From NCBI GenBank assembly GCA_031761405.1, contig JASEVX010000033.1, forward strand, positions 738,522 through 802,521: a stretch of 64,000 nt of DNA, written 5' to 3'. Source of the stretch: Serripes groenlandicus. Taxonomy: Eukaryota; Mollusca; Bivalvia; Cardiida; Cardiidae. Made by a program: the position numbers and the translations under genes. This document shows, piece by piece, positions 51,339-63,039 of the stretch (its first letter is position 1; each line of letters starts with the position of its first letter). The notes under the pieces are model-generated. The model saw only the letters and a program-made list of their open reading frames with translations. It was not told where the DNA came from and did no database searches.

Positions 51339-51584
51339 TCTTCTTTTTTTTTTAAATTAACATATATAAACTTTGTGAATCAAATTGACTGATCAAAAGA
51401 ACATTTTCTACGCAAGAATGATCTATTTGTTAAGGAAATATCTTTTATATTGTGAATATCAACCGGTGAATATTTTTATGCTTGGAGTACAGATGAGTAA
51501 GCAATCTGACCACGAAGGTTGAAGGTCAAATGTTGGGATTATGTGATAATTCTTATAGTATAAGAGCTAAGGTTTAGCTTAAGC
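51339..51584. other. 3' flank of the NIK-like gene
   Basis: AT-rich, no AATAAA seen in the first 250 bases. The 3' UTR end is not defined. Confidence 0.4.
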
Positions 51585-51803
51585 TGAATCCTTTCCCACT
51601 TGAAGAGGCATCTGCAGCAGACAACTTTAGAAAAACATTGTTTCAAAAGAAGAAACTGCTCAAAGCGAGCAATTTCTCATTTTGCCACAATGCTTCCAAC
51701 TTTATTTAATATTTGAACTCATTCATGGAGATTTTTTATTTGTTTTGTCAATATGTTTTCAAAGTTGTCTGCTTCAGGATTTTTGTATGTGGGAAAGGGT
51801 TAA
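51585..51803. mobile_element. Diverged piggyBac-like MITE
   Basis: Left 'gaatcctttcccacttgaag', right 'atgtgggaaagggttaa'. Hairpin intact. Left TTAA lost. Confidence 0.72.
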
Positions 51804-51889
51804 ATATGTACCATGTTTGTTGATATGTTTAATCGGAGTTAACGATATAATTGCCTCTTCTGCACTTTAATTCATAACTTAGCTTTTAT

Positions 51890-52190
51890 ATTTCACCTGA
51901 GCATGAAATGTTCAAAGTGACCTATTTAGATCACCCTTTGCCTATCGCCAACAGTTAGTTTGTTATTAGCAGTCTAGAGGCCATAGTTTTCGTCTGACTT
52001 TATCAGAATATTAGTCTTGATGATATCTAGGCGAAGTTCGAAAAAACAAGGTCACCAGGTCAAATTTAAGAAAAGTCTTGCGGACATCCAAGAGATCCCG
52101 TCCCATCCATTTCAGCATGCTTAAATTTAGGAAAATTGCAAGGATGGGACTTTTTAAGTCAATGACTAGGTCATTAGCTCAAAATAATCT
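51890..52190. repeat. Decayed 'cacctgagc' and 'aggtcaccaggtc' fragments
   Basis: Short pieces resembling 32630 and the 46190 array, including a SINE-like tail at 52180-52230. No coding signal. Confidence 0.45.
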
Positions 52191-52199
52191 TGAAAAATT

Positions 52200-53370
52200 G
52201 TTGAAAACGGCATTTAACCCAAATCAATCTTTCATATGAATACTTAATCATAGAGAGCCATAATGTATTTTTTTCACAGGGTTGTTGCCCCTTGATTTTT
52301 ATACAATTTGTTACATACCAACTTCTGTGTATGCATCCCCTTGGTGGATTTCAACAGAGTGATGACGCACTTTATATAACATTTCATATGAATACTTAAT
52401 CATAGAGAGCCATTGCACTTTGGTGAGCATTACATAGCCATCATGTATTTTGTTACCCCTTGATTTTTATACAATTTGTTACATACCAACTTCTGTGTAT
52501 GCATCCCCTTGGTGGATTTCAACAGAGTGATGAGGCACTTTATATAACATTTCATATCAATACTTAATCATAGAAAGCCATTGCACTCTGGTGAGCGTTG
52601 CCATCATGTATTTTGTTGCCCCTTGATTTTTATACAATTTGTTACATACCAACTTCTGTGTATGCATCCCCTTGGTGGATTTCAACAGAGTGATGAGGCA
52701 CTTTATATAACATTTCATATCAATACTTAATCATAGAAAGCCATTGCACTCTGGTGAGCGTTGCCATCATGTATTTTGTTGCCCCTTGATTTTTATACAA
52801 TTTGTTACATACCAACTTCTGTGTATGCATCCCCTTGTTGGATTTCAACAGAGTGATGAGGCACTTTATATAACATTTCATATCAATACTTAATCATAGA
52901 AAGCCATTGCACTCTGGTGAGCGTTGCCATCATGTATTTTGTTGCCCCTTGATTTTTATACAATTTGTTACATACCAACTTCTGTGTATGCATCCCCTTG
53001 TTGGATTTCAACAGAGTGATGAGGCACTTTATATAACATTTCATATCAATACTTAATCATAGAAAGCCATTGCACTCTGGTGAGCGTTACATAGCCATCA
53101 TGTATTTTGTTACCCCTTGATTTTTGTGTCTCCCTGCGTAGCATGGTAGGCACTTAGGGATTACTTTTTTTTTTTGTCCGGCGTCGGTCAGTCTGTCTGT
53201 CCATCACACTTTCAATGAGCAGGTGCAGGTGACACACGTACTCCGCGGAGCACTCCATTCTAGTTATACAATTTGTTACATACCAACTTCTGCGAATGCA
53301 TCCCCTTGGTGGATTTCAACAGAGTGATGACGCACTTTATTTAACATTTTTGTGCCGATGATAAGACCAT
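52200..53370. repeat. Tandem array of about 162-bp units, six copies, one interrupted
   Basis: Unit core 'aacatttcatat', 'tacttaatcatagaaagcca', 'accaacttctgtgtatgcat', 'ttcaacagagtgatgaggca'. Middle units are nearly identical. Between 53126 and 53265 another repeat ('tgtctccctgcgtagcatgg' ... 'cactccattctagt') interrupts the unit in the middle of 'gatttttatacaatttg'. Confidence 0.88.
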
Positions 53371-53511
53371 GCATGTCAAATGTGGCCCATGTCCAGTGAC
53401 AAAGCAACCTGTTGGGGTATTCATCACATAAAGTGATAGCTCAATGTATTGTTACCTATAATGGCATCGGTTTCTGTTTATGCTATGTCGGTTTCCCGCT
53501 TGCTTGTATTA

Positions 53512-53711
53512 GCCCTTTCCACATACAGACGCCTGTTGAAAACACGGCGGCAAATGAAGAAATTGCTCAAAACGAGCAATTTCTCCTTTTGTCACCATGT
53601 TTTCAACTTGATACAATTATTGTTCTTTCATTTAAAGGGAATTTCTGTGCTTTTGTGTAGACGTTTTCAAAGTTGTATGCTGCAGATTTGCTGTATGTGG
53701 GAAAGGGTTAA
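53512..53711. mobile_element. piggyBac-like MITE, left end mutated
   Basis: Left 'agccctttccacatacagac', right gtgggaaagggttaa. Hairpin gaaattgctcaaaacgagca present. A further decayed copy follows to about 53870. Confidence 0.75.
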
Positions 53712-53979
53712 CCTGTTCCAACAAACCAACACAATTTTATGCATCTGCAACAGACACCTATTGAAAACATTGAGTCTAAAGGAAAATTCTCTTTTCAATA
53801 ATTTTACTTTAATTTATAGAGTTCAACCTTTTTGCCTGGTTGATTTGAAGTATGCGGGAAAGGATTAATAAAATTATTCATTGATAAAAAATAGTTGTTA
53901 AGTGTAAAATGAATTCATTAATGAGCGATTTAAAAATAAACTGCTTGCTTTTACTTTCTTGTTTGTTCTTATATTTGAC

Positions 53980-54230
53980 TGCCTCGGTGATTTAGTGGTA
54001 AAGCGCCCGCCTCGAGTGTAGGTTCTATCCCCCGGCCGGGTCATATCAAAGACTTTAAAAATGGTAGTAATGGCTGCCCTTCTTGGCGCTCAGGGTTGCA
54101 GGGTTAGCATTATGGCTGACTGGCTGGTGTCAGGATAAATGGACCAGTAGTACTTACTGATAACTTGCCAAGGAAACATATTGATATAACTGAAAGATTG
54201 TTGAAAGCAGCATAAAGCACCAACTGAAAA
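53980..54230 (+). mobile_element. tRNA-derived SINE
   Basis: A box 'tgatttagtggtaaagcg', B-box-like 'ggttctatcccccggc', body 'gggtcatatcaaagac' and 'ggctgcccttcttggcgctc', tail 'gatataactgaaagattg'. Confidence 0.8.
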
Positions 54231-54489
54231 CTGTAAAAAAGATGACTTCTATTTATGTAGGTCTGCAACATTTTATACATTGCGTGAACATTCAAAATTG
54301 CCCACGATAATCAATTTCCTTATTTCATTTAACCCTTTCCCACATACCTAAAATCTGCAGCAGACAACTTAATAAAAAGAAGCGTCAGAAAGTGGGATAC
54401 CCCTGTTAATATGGGACTTGCGAATATTATGTGAATACATGTAATACCCATGACAAGTGAGTGGTATCCACAATTATGTCTATTAAAAT

Positions 54490-55195
54490 TGAACAATGAT
54501 CCAATCTTCATCAAACTTGAACAATTATCCAATCTTCATCAAACTTGAACAAGGAACCAATCTTCATCAAACTTGAACAAGGATCTTATCTTCATAAAAC
54601 TTGAACAAGGATTCAATCTTCATCAAACTTGAACTAGAACTGTGAGTGAACTCGCAAAAGGATACCCCCATCCGCACTTACAATACATATGGACAGACAG
54701 GCGGATATATTTCCAACCTGGATAATCTTACTTCATGCACATCCTCTGGTTGTGTACTGCAACTGTGTAAAGTTTCATCAGGATCGGTCCAGCCGTTAAG
54801 GAGTTGCGCTTACAAATATAGACGGACAGGGATAATCTTACTTCATGCACATCCTCAGGTTGTGTGCAACTGCGTAAAGTTTCATCAGAATCGGTCCAGC
54901 CGTTAAGGAGTTACGCTTACAAGACGTGGACAGACAGATGGACAGGTTGATTCCTATATACCCCCCAAAATTTGTTTGTGGGTGGTATAAATAACAAGGA
55001 TCCAATCTTCATCAAACTTGAACAATGATCCGATATTCATCAAACTTGAACAATGATCCAATCTTCATCAAACTTGAACAATGATACAATCTTCATCAAA
55101 CTTGAATAAGGATCCAATCATCATTTAACTTGAACAAGGGTCCGATCTTCATCAAACTTGAACAAGGGTCCAATATTCATCAAGTCGACAAAACT
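54490..55195. repeat. 28-bp minisatellite in two blocks around a 110-bp direct repeat
   Basis: Unit approximately 'gatccaatcttcatcaaact' plus 'tgaacaag'. Block one 54490-54637 (five units), block two 54998-55190 (seven units). Between them, two copies of a segment with 'ggataatcttacttcatgca' and 'atcggtccagccgttaagga' (54718 and 54830). Confidence 0.85.
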
Positions 55196-55378
55196 AAAAG
55201 GCGATAATTGTATAATGTTTTATGTTTATTCATGTTATATAAACATAACAGAACAAATGGTCAATCAATTGGATCATGTAAAATGTCAATTGTTTATGGA
55301 CCAACTTTATGCAAAAGGTGATATAATTTAGTCACATTCTGTGTACATATTGGAAATATATTGTCATTTATCAAGACC

Positions 55379-55611
55379 TTAACCCTTTCCCTCATATAGA
55401 CGCTTTCTGACGCCTCTGCAGCAGACAGATTTTTGAAAACATAGTGACAAAAGAAGAAATTGCACAAAACGTGCAATTTCTCCTTTTGCCACAATGTTTT
55501 CCACTTTTTGTCATAGGTTATCCATTCAATTATGGAGATTTTCTATGTTTTGACAAAATATGCTCAAAGTCGTCTGCTGCAGAATTGTGGTATGAGGGAA
55601 AAAAGGGTTAA
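55379..55611. mobile_element. piggyBac-like MITE
   Basis: TTAA both sides, 233 bp. The right end has extra A bases (gggaaaaaagggttaa). Confidence 0.83.
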
Positions 55612-55659
55612 ATGGTTTAGCTCAGATTATTCTACAGAGTTATCTGCCCTTGAATGACA

Positions 55660-56200
55660 TGTATTTAGAATTTTAACAGCAATTCGGACTTACAACGCAT
55701 CTGCAGCAGACGACTTGAAACAATTGTGGAAAGAGAATATCTTGCTCATAATGGACAGTTTCTTCTTTTGACATATTTTATTCATCTTTTATCAAATAAA
55801 AAACTCTTTCATTCATTGAGATGTCGATTACTTTTGCCTATACAAATAGTAAACATGTATCTTTTCAGAGTTGTCGTATGTGGAATTTAAAATGTAAAGA
55901 AGACATATGAGAGAACATTTTATTGTAAAATACAAATGGCCTGAAATGGGGTTAAGGTTATAAAAATGTTAACCCTTTCCAACATGCAGATTCATCAACA
56001 GCAGATGGTCTGCCTTAAAAAAAAACATTGTGGCAAAGGTAGAGATTGCTTATAAAAAGAAATTTCGCCTTTGGTCACAATGTTTCGAATACTATTAAAA
56101 ATTTGCTTTCATTTCTAGATATTGTTCATACTGCTGCCTTGGATGTTTTTAACAATCATCTGCTGCACATTCGTGGCATGTAAAATGTTTAGCAGATACA
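55660..56200. mobile_element. Two decayed piggyBac-like MITEs
   Basis: Around 55690-55890 ('catctgcagcagacgac', 'gttgtcgtatgtgg') and 55969-56195 ('ttaaccctttccaacatgca', 'ctgctgcacattcgtggcat'). Central hairpins are recognisable, ends poor. Confidence 0.6.
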
Positions 56201-56251
56201 TAATTAGCACTTTAACAACTCACATTCAAATTTTTACGCAACCTCTATAAA

Positions 56252-56476
56252 TTAACCCTTTCCCTCATATGGATGCTTTCTGACACCTGCAGCAAACAGT
56301 TTTTCGAAAACATAGTGACAAAAGAAATTGCTCAAATCGAGCAATTTCTCCTTTTGCCACAATGTTTTCCACTTTTAGTCATACGTTATCTATTCAATTT
56401 AAGAGATTTTCTATTTTTTGACAAAATATGTACAAAGTCGGCTGCTGCAGAATTGTCGTACGAGGGAAAGGGTTAA
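56252..56476. mobile_element. piggyBac-like MITE
   Basis: TTAA both sides, 225 bp. Confidence 0.83.
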
Positions 56477-56579
56477 GAACAAAAACTAGGAGTTTCATGA
56501 GGGCCTGAATTTCTCTATTGACTACTAGATGATTTTTTTGGGGGGTACAAGGGACAACAACAAACAACATACAGGTCTT

Positions 56580-56920
56580 CAACTTTTAAGCAGCAGATGA
56601 CTTGAAAACATTGTGTCAAAAGGAGAAATAAATTAATGATGAATAATTTTTCTTTTTGCCTCAATGTATTTATCTCTTATCAAAAAAAACTTCAATTTAT
56701 AGGGATTTTCCATATTTTTGTCAGCTCGGTGTTTTTCAAAGTATTTTCATACGACTTTGAACATATTTTGTCAAAAAATAGAAAATCTGTATAATTTAAT
56801 GGGTAACCTATGACTAAAAGTGGAAAACATTGTGGCGAAAGGAGAAATTGCTCGTTTTGAGCAATTTCTTCTTTTGTAACTATGTTTTCAAAAAGCCATC
56901 TGCTGCATTGGCGTCAGACA
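56580..56920. mobile_element. Two partial piggyBac-like MITEs, end to end
   Basis: A decayed copy from 56588, then a well-kept interior (56748-56920, 'catacgactttgaacatatt' to 'ttggcgtcagac') lacking both outer ends. Confidence 0.65.
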
Positions 56921-57026
56921 TCCATTTCAATCCTCCGTCTTCAAACACAAAACATTTGGTGGCTCTGCAGGCGATGACTTTTGGGAAAGGAGAAATTAAT
57001 CATGATGCTAATTTCTGTATTCATTC

Positions 57027-57246
57027 TTATACCTGGGACTACTAATACGGGGAAGAGAAACGAGTGCGATAAGCGCAGATTGCTTGTCGTCTTTAAAAAA
57101 CTGTTTGTGTACGTAAACCTCGATAAGCGGGTAGATACACCTTGTACAGGTAATGCGGAATATCGATCAATAAGAACGACAAGCATATTATATAGCGCTA
57201 TATAGCTTATCACACTCGATTCTCTTCCCCGTATTAGTAGTCCCAG
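57027..57246. mobile_element. Foldback element with 40-bp arms
   Basis: Left gggactactaatacggggaa then gagaaacgagtgcgataagc. Right gcttatcacactcgattctc then ttccccgtattagtagtccc. The arms match with two or three mismatches over 40 bp. Confidence 0.85.
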
Positions 57247-57473
57247 CTCAAACTTATCATTTTGTTTACCTTGTTTTTTCCTAAAAGTTTCAAACTTTGA
57301 GGCAGTCATCCCAAGTTTCAAACATTGAGGCAGTCATCCCACAATATATTTTTGCCTTATTTTTTTTTTTATATAAAACAACACAAATTTGATGAAAATA
57401 CATGAACATTCCGATATTTTATAGCTTAGCATAAATGTCAGAATCAGATCAATAGCATAGCACAATATCGATG

Positions 57474-57687
57474 GCTTGGCGTGAAACGGTTGTAACTAAA
57501 ATTTGTATTTTTTTACCAAGGTTAATCACCTCGCCATAAAGTCTTTACAAGCGTTAAATCATTTTTCTTTAAAAACAATGAAAATTTAGGCACCTAAATT
57601 TTCATTGTTTACAAAGGGGTCAAAATTGCCCCTAAACAAGGGTTTACAAAATAGGTTTTTAGTTACAACCGTTTCACGCCAAGCCCT
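57474..57687. mobile_element. TIR element 'gggcttggcgtgaaacggtt', copy 2
   Basis: Ends tggcttggcgtgaaacggtt and aaccgtttcacgccaagccc. Reversed inner text relative to copy 1. Confidence 0.85.
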
Positions 57688-57699
57688 GGATATCAGCTT

Positions 57700-57850
57700 T
57701 GTTAGTGTATAACCCTTTCTCCTTAATTTTTTTTGCAGCAGACGACTTTGAAAGCATATAGGCAAAATTATGGAAAAACTCTATAAATGAATGAATAACT
57801 ATTGAATATAGTTGAAATCATTGTGGCAAATGGAGAAATTGCTCAGCGAT
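57700..57850. mobile_element. piggyBac-like MITE remnant
   Basis: 'aaccctttctccttaatttt', 'gcagcagacgactttgaaag' and 'gtggcaaatggagaaattgc'. Right half missing. Confidence 0.6.
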
Positions 57851-57969
57851 CACCTAAATGATAGTAAATTAGTAGCAAATATCTGGGAAAATTTGATCAG
57901 GAGTGCAAATGAAACTGCAAGGAGTGGACACTGTTAAATAAATAGCTTATCAGTAAAGGCCATTTGTAT

Positions 57970-58826
57970 CTTGAAATCTAACAACAACTTTAATAAGAAT
58001 TGAATGATAAAGTTTTGCCACTTTCCTGATGCTGCCCGGTTTGTCAACGAAATCAATATGGCTTGAACAGTTTTTGTAGAGGGTCACTCAAGGAACATTT
58101 CTACCAAATTATCTTGCAATCGCACAAGCAGATTATGGAGGAAAAGGATTTTTAAAATTTGGGTATTTTTTTCACTTTCTGATGCTGCGGCAACCAAAGT
58201 TCTACACAGAATGTAAGTTGTTGAACAATTTTAAAAGAGGACCAACTAAGGAACATTCCGTGAAGTCAAGTTGAAATTGGTCCATTGGAATGGAAGTTGT
58301 CATTTGTAGTTAAAAGTTCAATTTACCCCTTTTGATATGACGCCTGGTTGCTCTGATTTTGTAGAGGATAACTGAAGTAAGATTCCTATTCCATTTTCTT
58401 AACATTAGACGAGCACTTTCATAACAATGGAATTTTCAAATTTTGTAATTTTGCCCCTTTTCTGATGCAACCTGCCTGCCATGTTTTTCGGCCAATCAGT
58501 ATGGCTTGAACAATTTTTGTAGTGTCACCCAAGGAACATTTCTACCAAATTATATTGGAATCTGACAAGCAGATTCAGAGAAGCAGATTTTTAAAGTTTA
58601 GACACTTTGCCCCCTTTCTGATGCCGCAGCAACCAAAGGTCTCAATGGAATTTAAGTCTTTGAACAATTTTGAAAGAGAACCACCAAAGGAACATTCCTG
58701 TGATGTTTTGTGAAAATTGTTCCTGCGGTTTACGAGGATATGATGTTTAAAGCTAAAAGTTAACGGCGGACGGACAGAGAGTGATAAGAATAGATCACCT
58801 TGAGCCTTTGGCTCGCGTGATCTTAA
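57970..58826 (-). repeat. 'gatcacctgagc'-type repeat in reverse orientation
   Basis: Ends with 'agatcaccttgagcctttgg' and 'gctcgcgtgatctt'. Internal units contain 'gaacaattttgaaagagaac' and 'aaggaacattcctgtga', the complement of 32930-33010 and of 13060-13400. Confidence 0.7.
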
Positions 58827-58929
58827 AAGGTAAAGGGAATGATAATGAAAATAAATATATGATATATGTATATAGCAGTAAAATTGGAAGGACAATGCAA
58901 ACCAGATATAGGCGAGTAACATTACCTTT

Positions 58930-59135
58930 TTGATCTTTCACCCCTTTCCCACATGAAAAGAATCTGCAGCAGATGACCACTTTGCAACAAAATGAAAACA
59001 AAATAAAGATATAAATCATTTTTTTTAATACGAATGAAAATAATGTGGCAAAATGAGAAATTGCTTTTCATGAAATTTCTACTTTTTCCACCCTATTTTC
59101 AAAATGCCATCTGCTGCAGATGCAATGACAATTAG
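58930..59135. mobile_element. Diverged piggyBac-like MITE
   Basis: 'cacccctttcccacatgaaa', 'atctgcagcagatgacc', right 'gccatctgctgcagatgcaa'. Immediately followed by the copy at 59149. Confidence 0.6.
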
Positions 59136-59148
59136 GAAAAGAAAGGGC

Positions 59149-59327
59149 TTAACCCTTTCCCTCATATAGACGCTTTCTGACGCCTCTGCAGCAGACGGCT
59201 TTTTGAAAACAGTGACAAAAGAAGAAATTGCTCCTTTTGCCACAATGTTTTCTACTTTTAGTCATTTTTTGACCAAATATGTTTAAAGTCGTCTGTTGCA
59301 GAATTGTCCTATGAGGGAAAGGGTTAA
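59149..59327. mobile_element. piggyBac-like MITE, shortened centre
   Basis: TTAA both sides, 179 bp. The hairpin loop and part of both stems are deleted. Confidence 0.8.
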
Positions 59328-59501
59328 CATGTCTCATGTTCATTTTGATTTTAAAATGTAGAGAAAATAACAGAAAAAGCTTATAAAAGAAAACAATATT
59401 TTGATAGATTTTATGGCAAAGAAAAACGTATATGTGATAAAGAGAAAATGCACATCATTAGCAGTAGTACTCTTCTGTACTCAATTATTGTCAGTTGCAT
59501 A

Positions 59502-59748
59502 TCGAGGGCGTGGCGTGAAACGGTTGTAATTAAAATTGGAATTTTTAACTAAGGTTAATCATCTCGCCATAAAGTCTTTAAAAGCGTTAAATCATTTTTC
59601 TTGGTTAACAATGGAAATTTAGGTGTCATTGATCGTTCTGAGCAATGGCATCTAAATTTGCATTGTTTACAAAGGGGTCAAAATTGCCCCTAAACCAGGG
59701 TTTTCAAATTAGGTTTTTAGTCACAACCATTTCACGCCAAGCCCTCGA
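59502..59748. mobile_element. TIR element 'gggcttggcgtgaaacggtt', copy 3
   Basis: Ends cgagggcgtggcgtgaaacg and atttcacgccaagccctcg, flanked by 'atat' on both sides. Inner 'gaaatttaggtgtca' / 'tggcatctaaatttgc' fold. Confidence 0.85.
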
Positions 59749-59828
59749 TATGTATTTGCGTATGTATTAACATTTGTCTAATTGTGAGATATTCAGGTAA
59801 TTAGGAAACTCAAATTTGGCATCATATT

Positions 59829-60352
59829 TAACCCTTTCCCACACATACAAAAAATCAGTAGCAAATAACTTTGTCCAGGCAGAAATCTCTTAAAAAGAAA
59901 GAATAAGAATTGAATCAAGTTGAAAACTTCGTGACAAAGGGGGAAATTGTCCCTTATGAGCAATTTCTCTTTTCGTCACAATGTTTTCAAAATTCATTTG
60001 CTGCACATGGGTCATAATATATCTGCAAGTTGAAAAAATGTTAAAACAACTGTCGATAAGTATGTAATATTTACTTCTTTCCCACGTATAGACGTATCTG
60101 ACACCTCAGCAGCAGAAGACTTTTTAAAACATTGTGACAAAAGGAGAAATTGCTCAAAACAAGTAATTTCTCCTTTTGCAACAATGTTTTCAACTTTTTT
60201 CAGTAATCATACTGTAATTTAAAGAGATTTTCCATAGTTTTGTATAGATGTCTTCAATGTCGTCTGCTATACCACAGGTTCAACTGTACATGGAGTTTCA
60301 TTCTAAATGTTTTCAACGTCGTTTGCAGATTTGTTGTATGTGGGATAGTGTT
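59829..60352. mobile_element. Two diverged piggyBac-like MITEs
   Basis: 59829-60043 ('ttaaccctttcccacacata' ... 'gttgaaaaaatgttaa') and about 60075-60352 ('cttctttcccacgtatagac' ... 'tatgtgggatagtgttaa'). Both keep the central hairpin. The second has an about 60-bp internal duplication. Confidence 0.68.
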
Positions 60353-60511
60353 AACAGTCAAGCTCATATACATGTATCAAGTTTATAACCTAATAAGGTA
60401 ATAAAAATATATGTGTATGTATAATCATATGAATAATTGATGAGTTTTCAAAGAAAACTAACACAACCTCGTTGAGCTAAACAAAAGGAAATTTAACCCA
60501 TAAATATAGGA

Positions 60512-60655
60512 TCTGACACGAGTTGTCATTTTATATAAAGTTTTATTAAACGAGTTAAAGAATTTTTTTATTAAGCGAGCCTTTGGCGAGCTTAATAATA
60601 AGTTTCTTGGACGAGTTTAATAAAACTTTATGAAATGACAACGAATGTCAGATTC
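60512..60655. mobile_element. Foldback element
   Basis: Left 'tctgacacgagttgtcattt' and 'aaagttttattaaacgag'. Right 'ctcgtccaagaaacttatta'-type centre and 'taaaactttatgaaatgaca', closing with 'aatgtcaga'. The centre is ttaagcgagcc / ggcgagctt. Confidence 0.72.
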
Positions 60656-61090
60656 TTTTTATCACATGACGAAAACAAACAAAGAAAATCGGGTTTTCCA
60701 AAGCTATTTTAATTTCGTCAGTAAACCGTATAACAATGCCACAAATAAGTATGCCCGAGGTCATATTATGCTTAGTTTATTAAAAGTAATAATAAATAAC
60801 ACTCATGAGATATTATATCTATCACATAAAGTGACTTATGAGGCGTATTTCAATAAAAATGTACTTAACGTTTACAATATTTCTAGATGAAATTTACGGG
60901 TTTTTGCGACAAAGTGAATAACGTATGACGTCAAAACGCTGACGTGACGTCATTTTCCTAGTATTAGGTCATGTTATATTACACATGTTGTATATAAAGA
61001 AATACGTAATGGGTATATTACATCGGATACAAGCAACGTCATGTGATAAATTACAATATGTACCGGTAAACAAATTCACTTGCATGTGTT

Positions 61091-61393
61091 TTAACCCTTT
61101 CCCGCATATAGACGCTTTCTGACGACCCTGCAGCAGACAGCTTTTTGAAAACAGTGACAAAATAATTTTTTTATCAAAACAAGCAATTTCTCCTTTTACC
61201 ACAATGTTTTCCACTTTTAGTCATTAATTTATTGTGTGTTTCTATTTACCCTCGCCGTGCAGAATGAACTATTTGGCGAGCAGACAAAGTTAGATACAAG
61301 GGAGTCTGGGTGCGATACCCTAGCTCTTTCCGAAAAGACCCCTTTTAGTCACAGGTTATCCATTCAATTATAGAGATAGGGAAAGGGTTAAAT
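61091..61393. mobile_element. piggyBac-like MITE with an internal insertion
   Basis: Left TTAA and 'cccgcatatagacgctttct', right 'agagatagggaaagggttaa'. About 100 bp of unrelated sequence (61230-61340) interrupts the 'cttttagtcataggttatcc' segment. Confidence 0.72.
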
Positions 61394-61557
61394 AATGATG
61401 ACATTTTGGAACGAATGTAAGTATGTGGTAGATATTGAAGCAAAAAAGTTGACCATGTATGCTACTTCTTGATATATTTAGATTCGTCTGCTTTCAGACG
61501 AGTTTGAAATATCTCGGCATAAATATGAAAAATCTCTATAAATGGACGTATAATTAT

Positions 61558-61769
61558 TTAACCCTTTCCCTAATATAGGCGCTTTCTGACGCCTCTGCAG
61601 CAGACGGCTTTTTGAAAACATAGTGACAAAAGAAGAAATTGCTCAAAACGAGCAAAACGTCTTCCACTTTTAGTCATAGGTTATCCATTCAATTATAGAG
61701 ATTTTCTATTTGTTGACAAAATATGTTCAAAGTCGTCTGCTGCAGAATTGTCATGATGGAAAGCGTTAA
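61558..61769. mobile_element. piggyBac-like MITE
   Basis: TTAA both sides, 212 bp. Half of the central hairpin is deleted. Confidence 0.8.
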
Positions 61770-61970
61770 ATATTGAATATAACATAAAACATTGCAGCAT
61801 AAGGAGAAATTGATCATTTATGAGCAATTTCTCTTATTGACACGAAGTTTTCAAAAATCATCTGCTACAGACATGTTAACACATTCCCACATACGACAAT
61901 TCTGCAGCAGATGACTTTGAAAACATATTGACAGCCTGACACCTATATACCCCCTCTTCTTCGAAGGGGG

Positions 61971-61995
61971 TATAATAATAATAATAATAATAAAG
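61971..61995. repeat. (taa)n microsatellite
   Basis: About eight units of ataata type. Confidence 0.9.
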
Positions 61996-62079
61996 ACTTT
62001 ATTTATAGAGGCTGCACAGTTGGGCATGCCCAGTCTTCCCTGTGGGCCTCTGTAAATTAATTAATTAATTATTAAATAA

Positions 62080-62204
62080 AGTTTAAAATATTGTGGCAAA
62101 GGGGCAATTGCTCACCATGAGCAATTTCTCCTTTTGTCACAATGTTTTAAAAAGTCGTCTTCTGCAAATGCGTCAGAATGCTTATGCATGCGGGAAAGGG
62201 TTAA
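62080..62204. mobile_element. Partial piggyBac-like MITE, right half
   Basis: Hairpin ggcaattgctcaccatgagc and right end gcatgcgggaaagggttaa. Confidence 0.7.
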
Positions 62205-62276
62205 AATGAGTCTGCATGTGGGAAAAAGTAAAAACAATCATCCATGTCTACTTCCTATCTGACACAAGTTCTAGAA

Positions 62277-62296
62277 CACACACACACACACACAAG
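62277..62296. repeat. (ac)n microsatellite
   Basis: Ten CA/AC units. Confidence 0.9.
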
Positions 62297-62377
62297 TATC
62301 AAATCCAATTACACATTTAAAAAATTATCAAAAATACAAAATATACTAAAACAAAATAATGCCTACTTTGACTTTGA

Positions 62378-62577
62378 CCGTTTCCTACATACAGACGCTC
62401 TTTTTGACATCCCTGCAGCAGACAACAACTTCTGAAAACACAGTGACAAAAGAAGAAATTGCTCATAAAGAGCAATTTCTCCTTTTCCTATAAACTCTTT
62501 TCAAGTTTTTCTTTGATTTTGTCAAGATGTTTTTAATGATGTCTGCTGCAGAAGTGTTGTATGTGGGAAAAAGTTAA
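62378..62577. mobile_element. Diverged piggyBac-like MITE
   Basis: 'accgtttcctacatacagac', 'cctgcagcagacaac', hairpin gaaattgctcataaagagca, right 'gtatgtgggaaaaagttaa'. Confidence 0.68.
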
Positions 62578-62632
62578 AATAATTGTGTGATAAACATACA
62601 ATGGCTCTACTAAAATAATCATATTACATTTA

Positions 62633-62865
62633 ATAAACCCTTTCCCTCATATAAACACTTTCTGACGCCTCTACAGCAGACACCTTTTTTAAAAACATAG
62701 TGACAAAAGAAGAAATTGCACAAAACGTGCAATTTCTCCTTTTGCCACAATGTTTTTCCACTTTTTGTCATAGGTTATCCATTCAATTAAGGAGATTTTC
62801 TATTTTTTGACAAAATACGTTCAAAGTCGTCTGCTGCAGAATTGCCGTATGAGGGAAAGGGTTAA
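62633..62865. mobile_element. piggyBac-like MITE
   Basis: Left 'ataaaccctttccctcatat' (target mutated), right 'gagggaaagggttaa', full length. Confidence 0.8.
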
Positions 62866-62937
62866 AAAAAAAAATCATTGGCGAAAAACAAAGCCTTCAT
62901 ACTATCATCACAACCTACACTAAGTGTAAAGCAAAAA

Positions 62938-63004
62938 TCAATATCTTGGATAACAGTTACTGTGTGAGACATCAATATCTTGGATAACAGTTACTGTGTG
63001 AGAC
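62938..63004. repeat. 33-bp direct duplication
   Basis: 'atcaatatcttggataacag' plus 'ttactgtgtgaga' occurs twice back to back. Confidence 0.9.
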
Positions 63005-63039
63005 ACTTGAGGCATAATAGTTTCCGAATAGTCGTTCCC

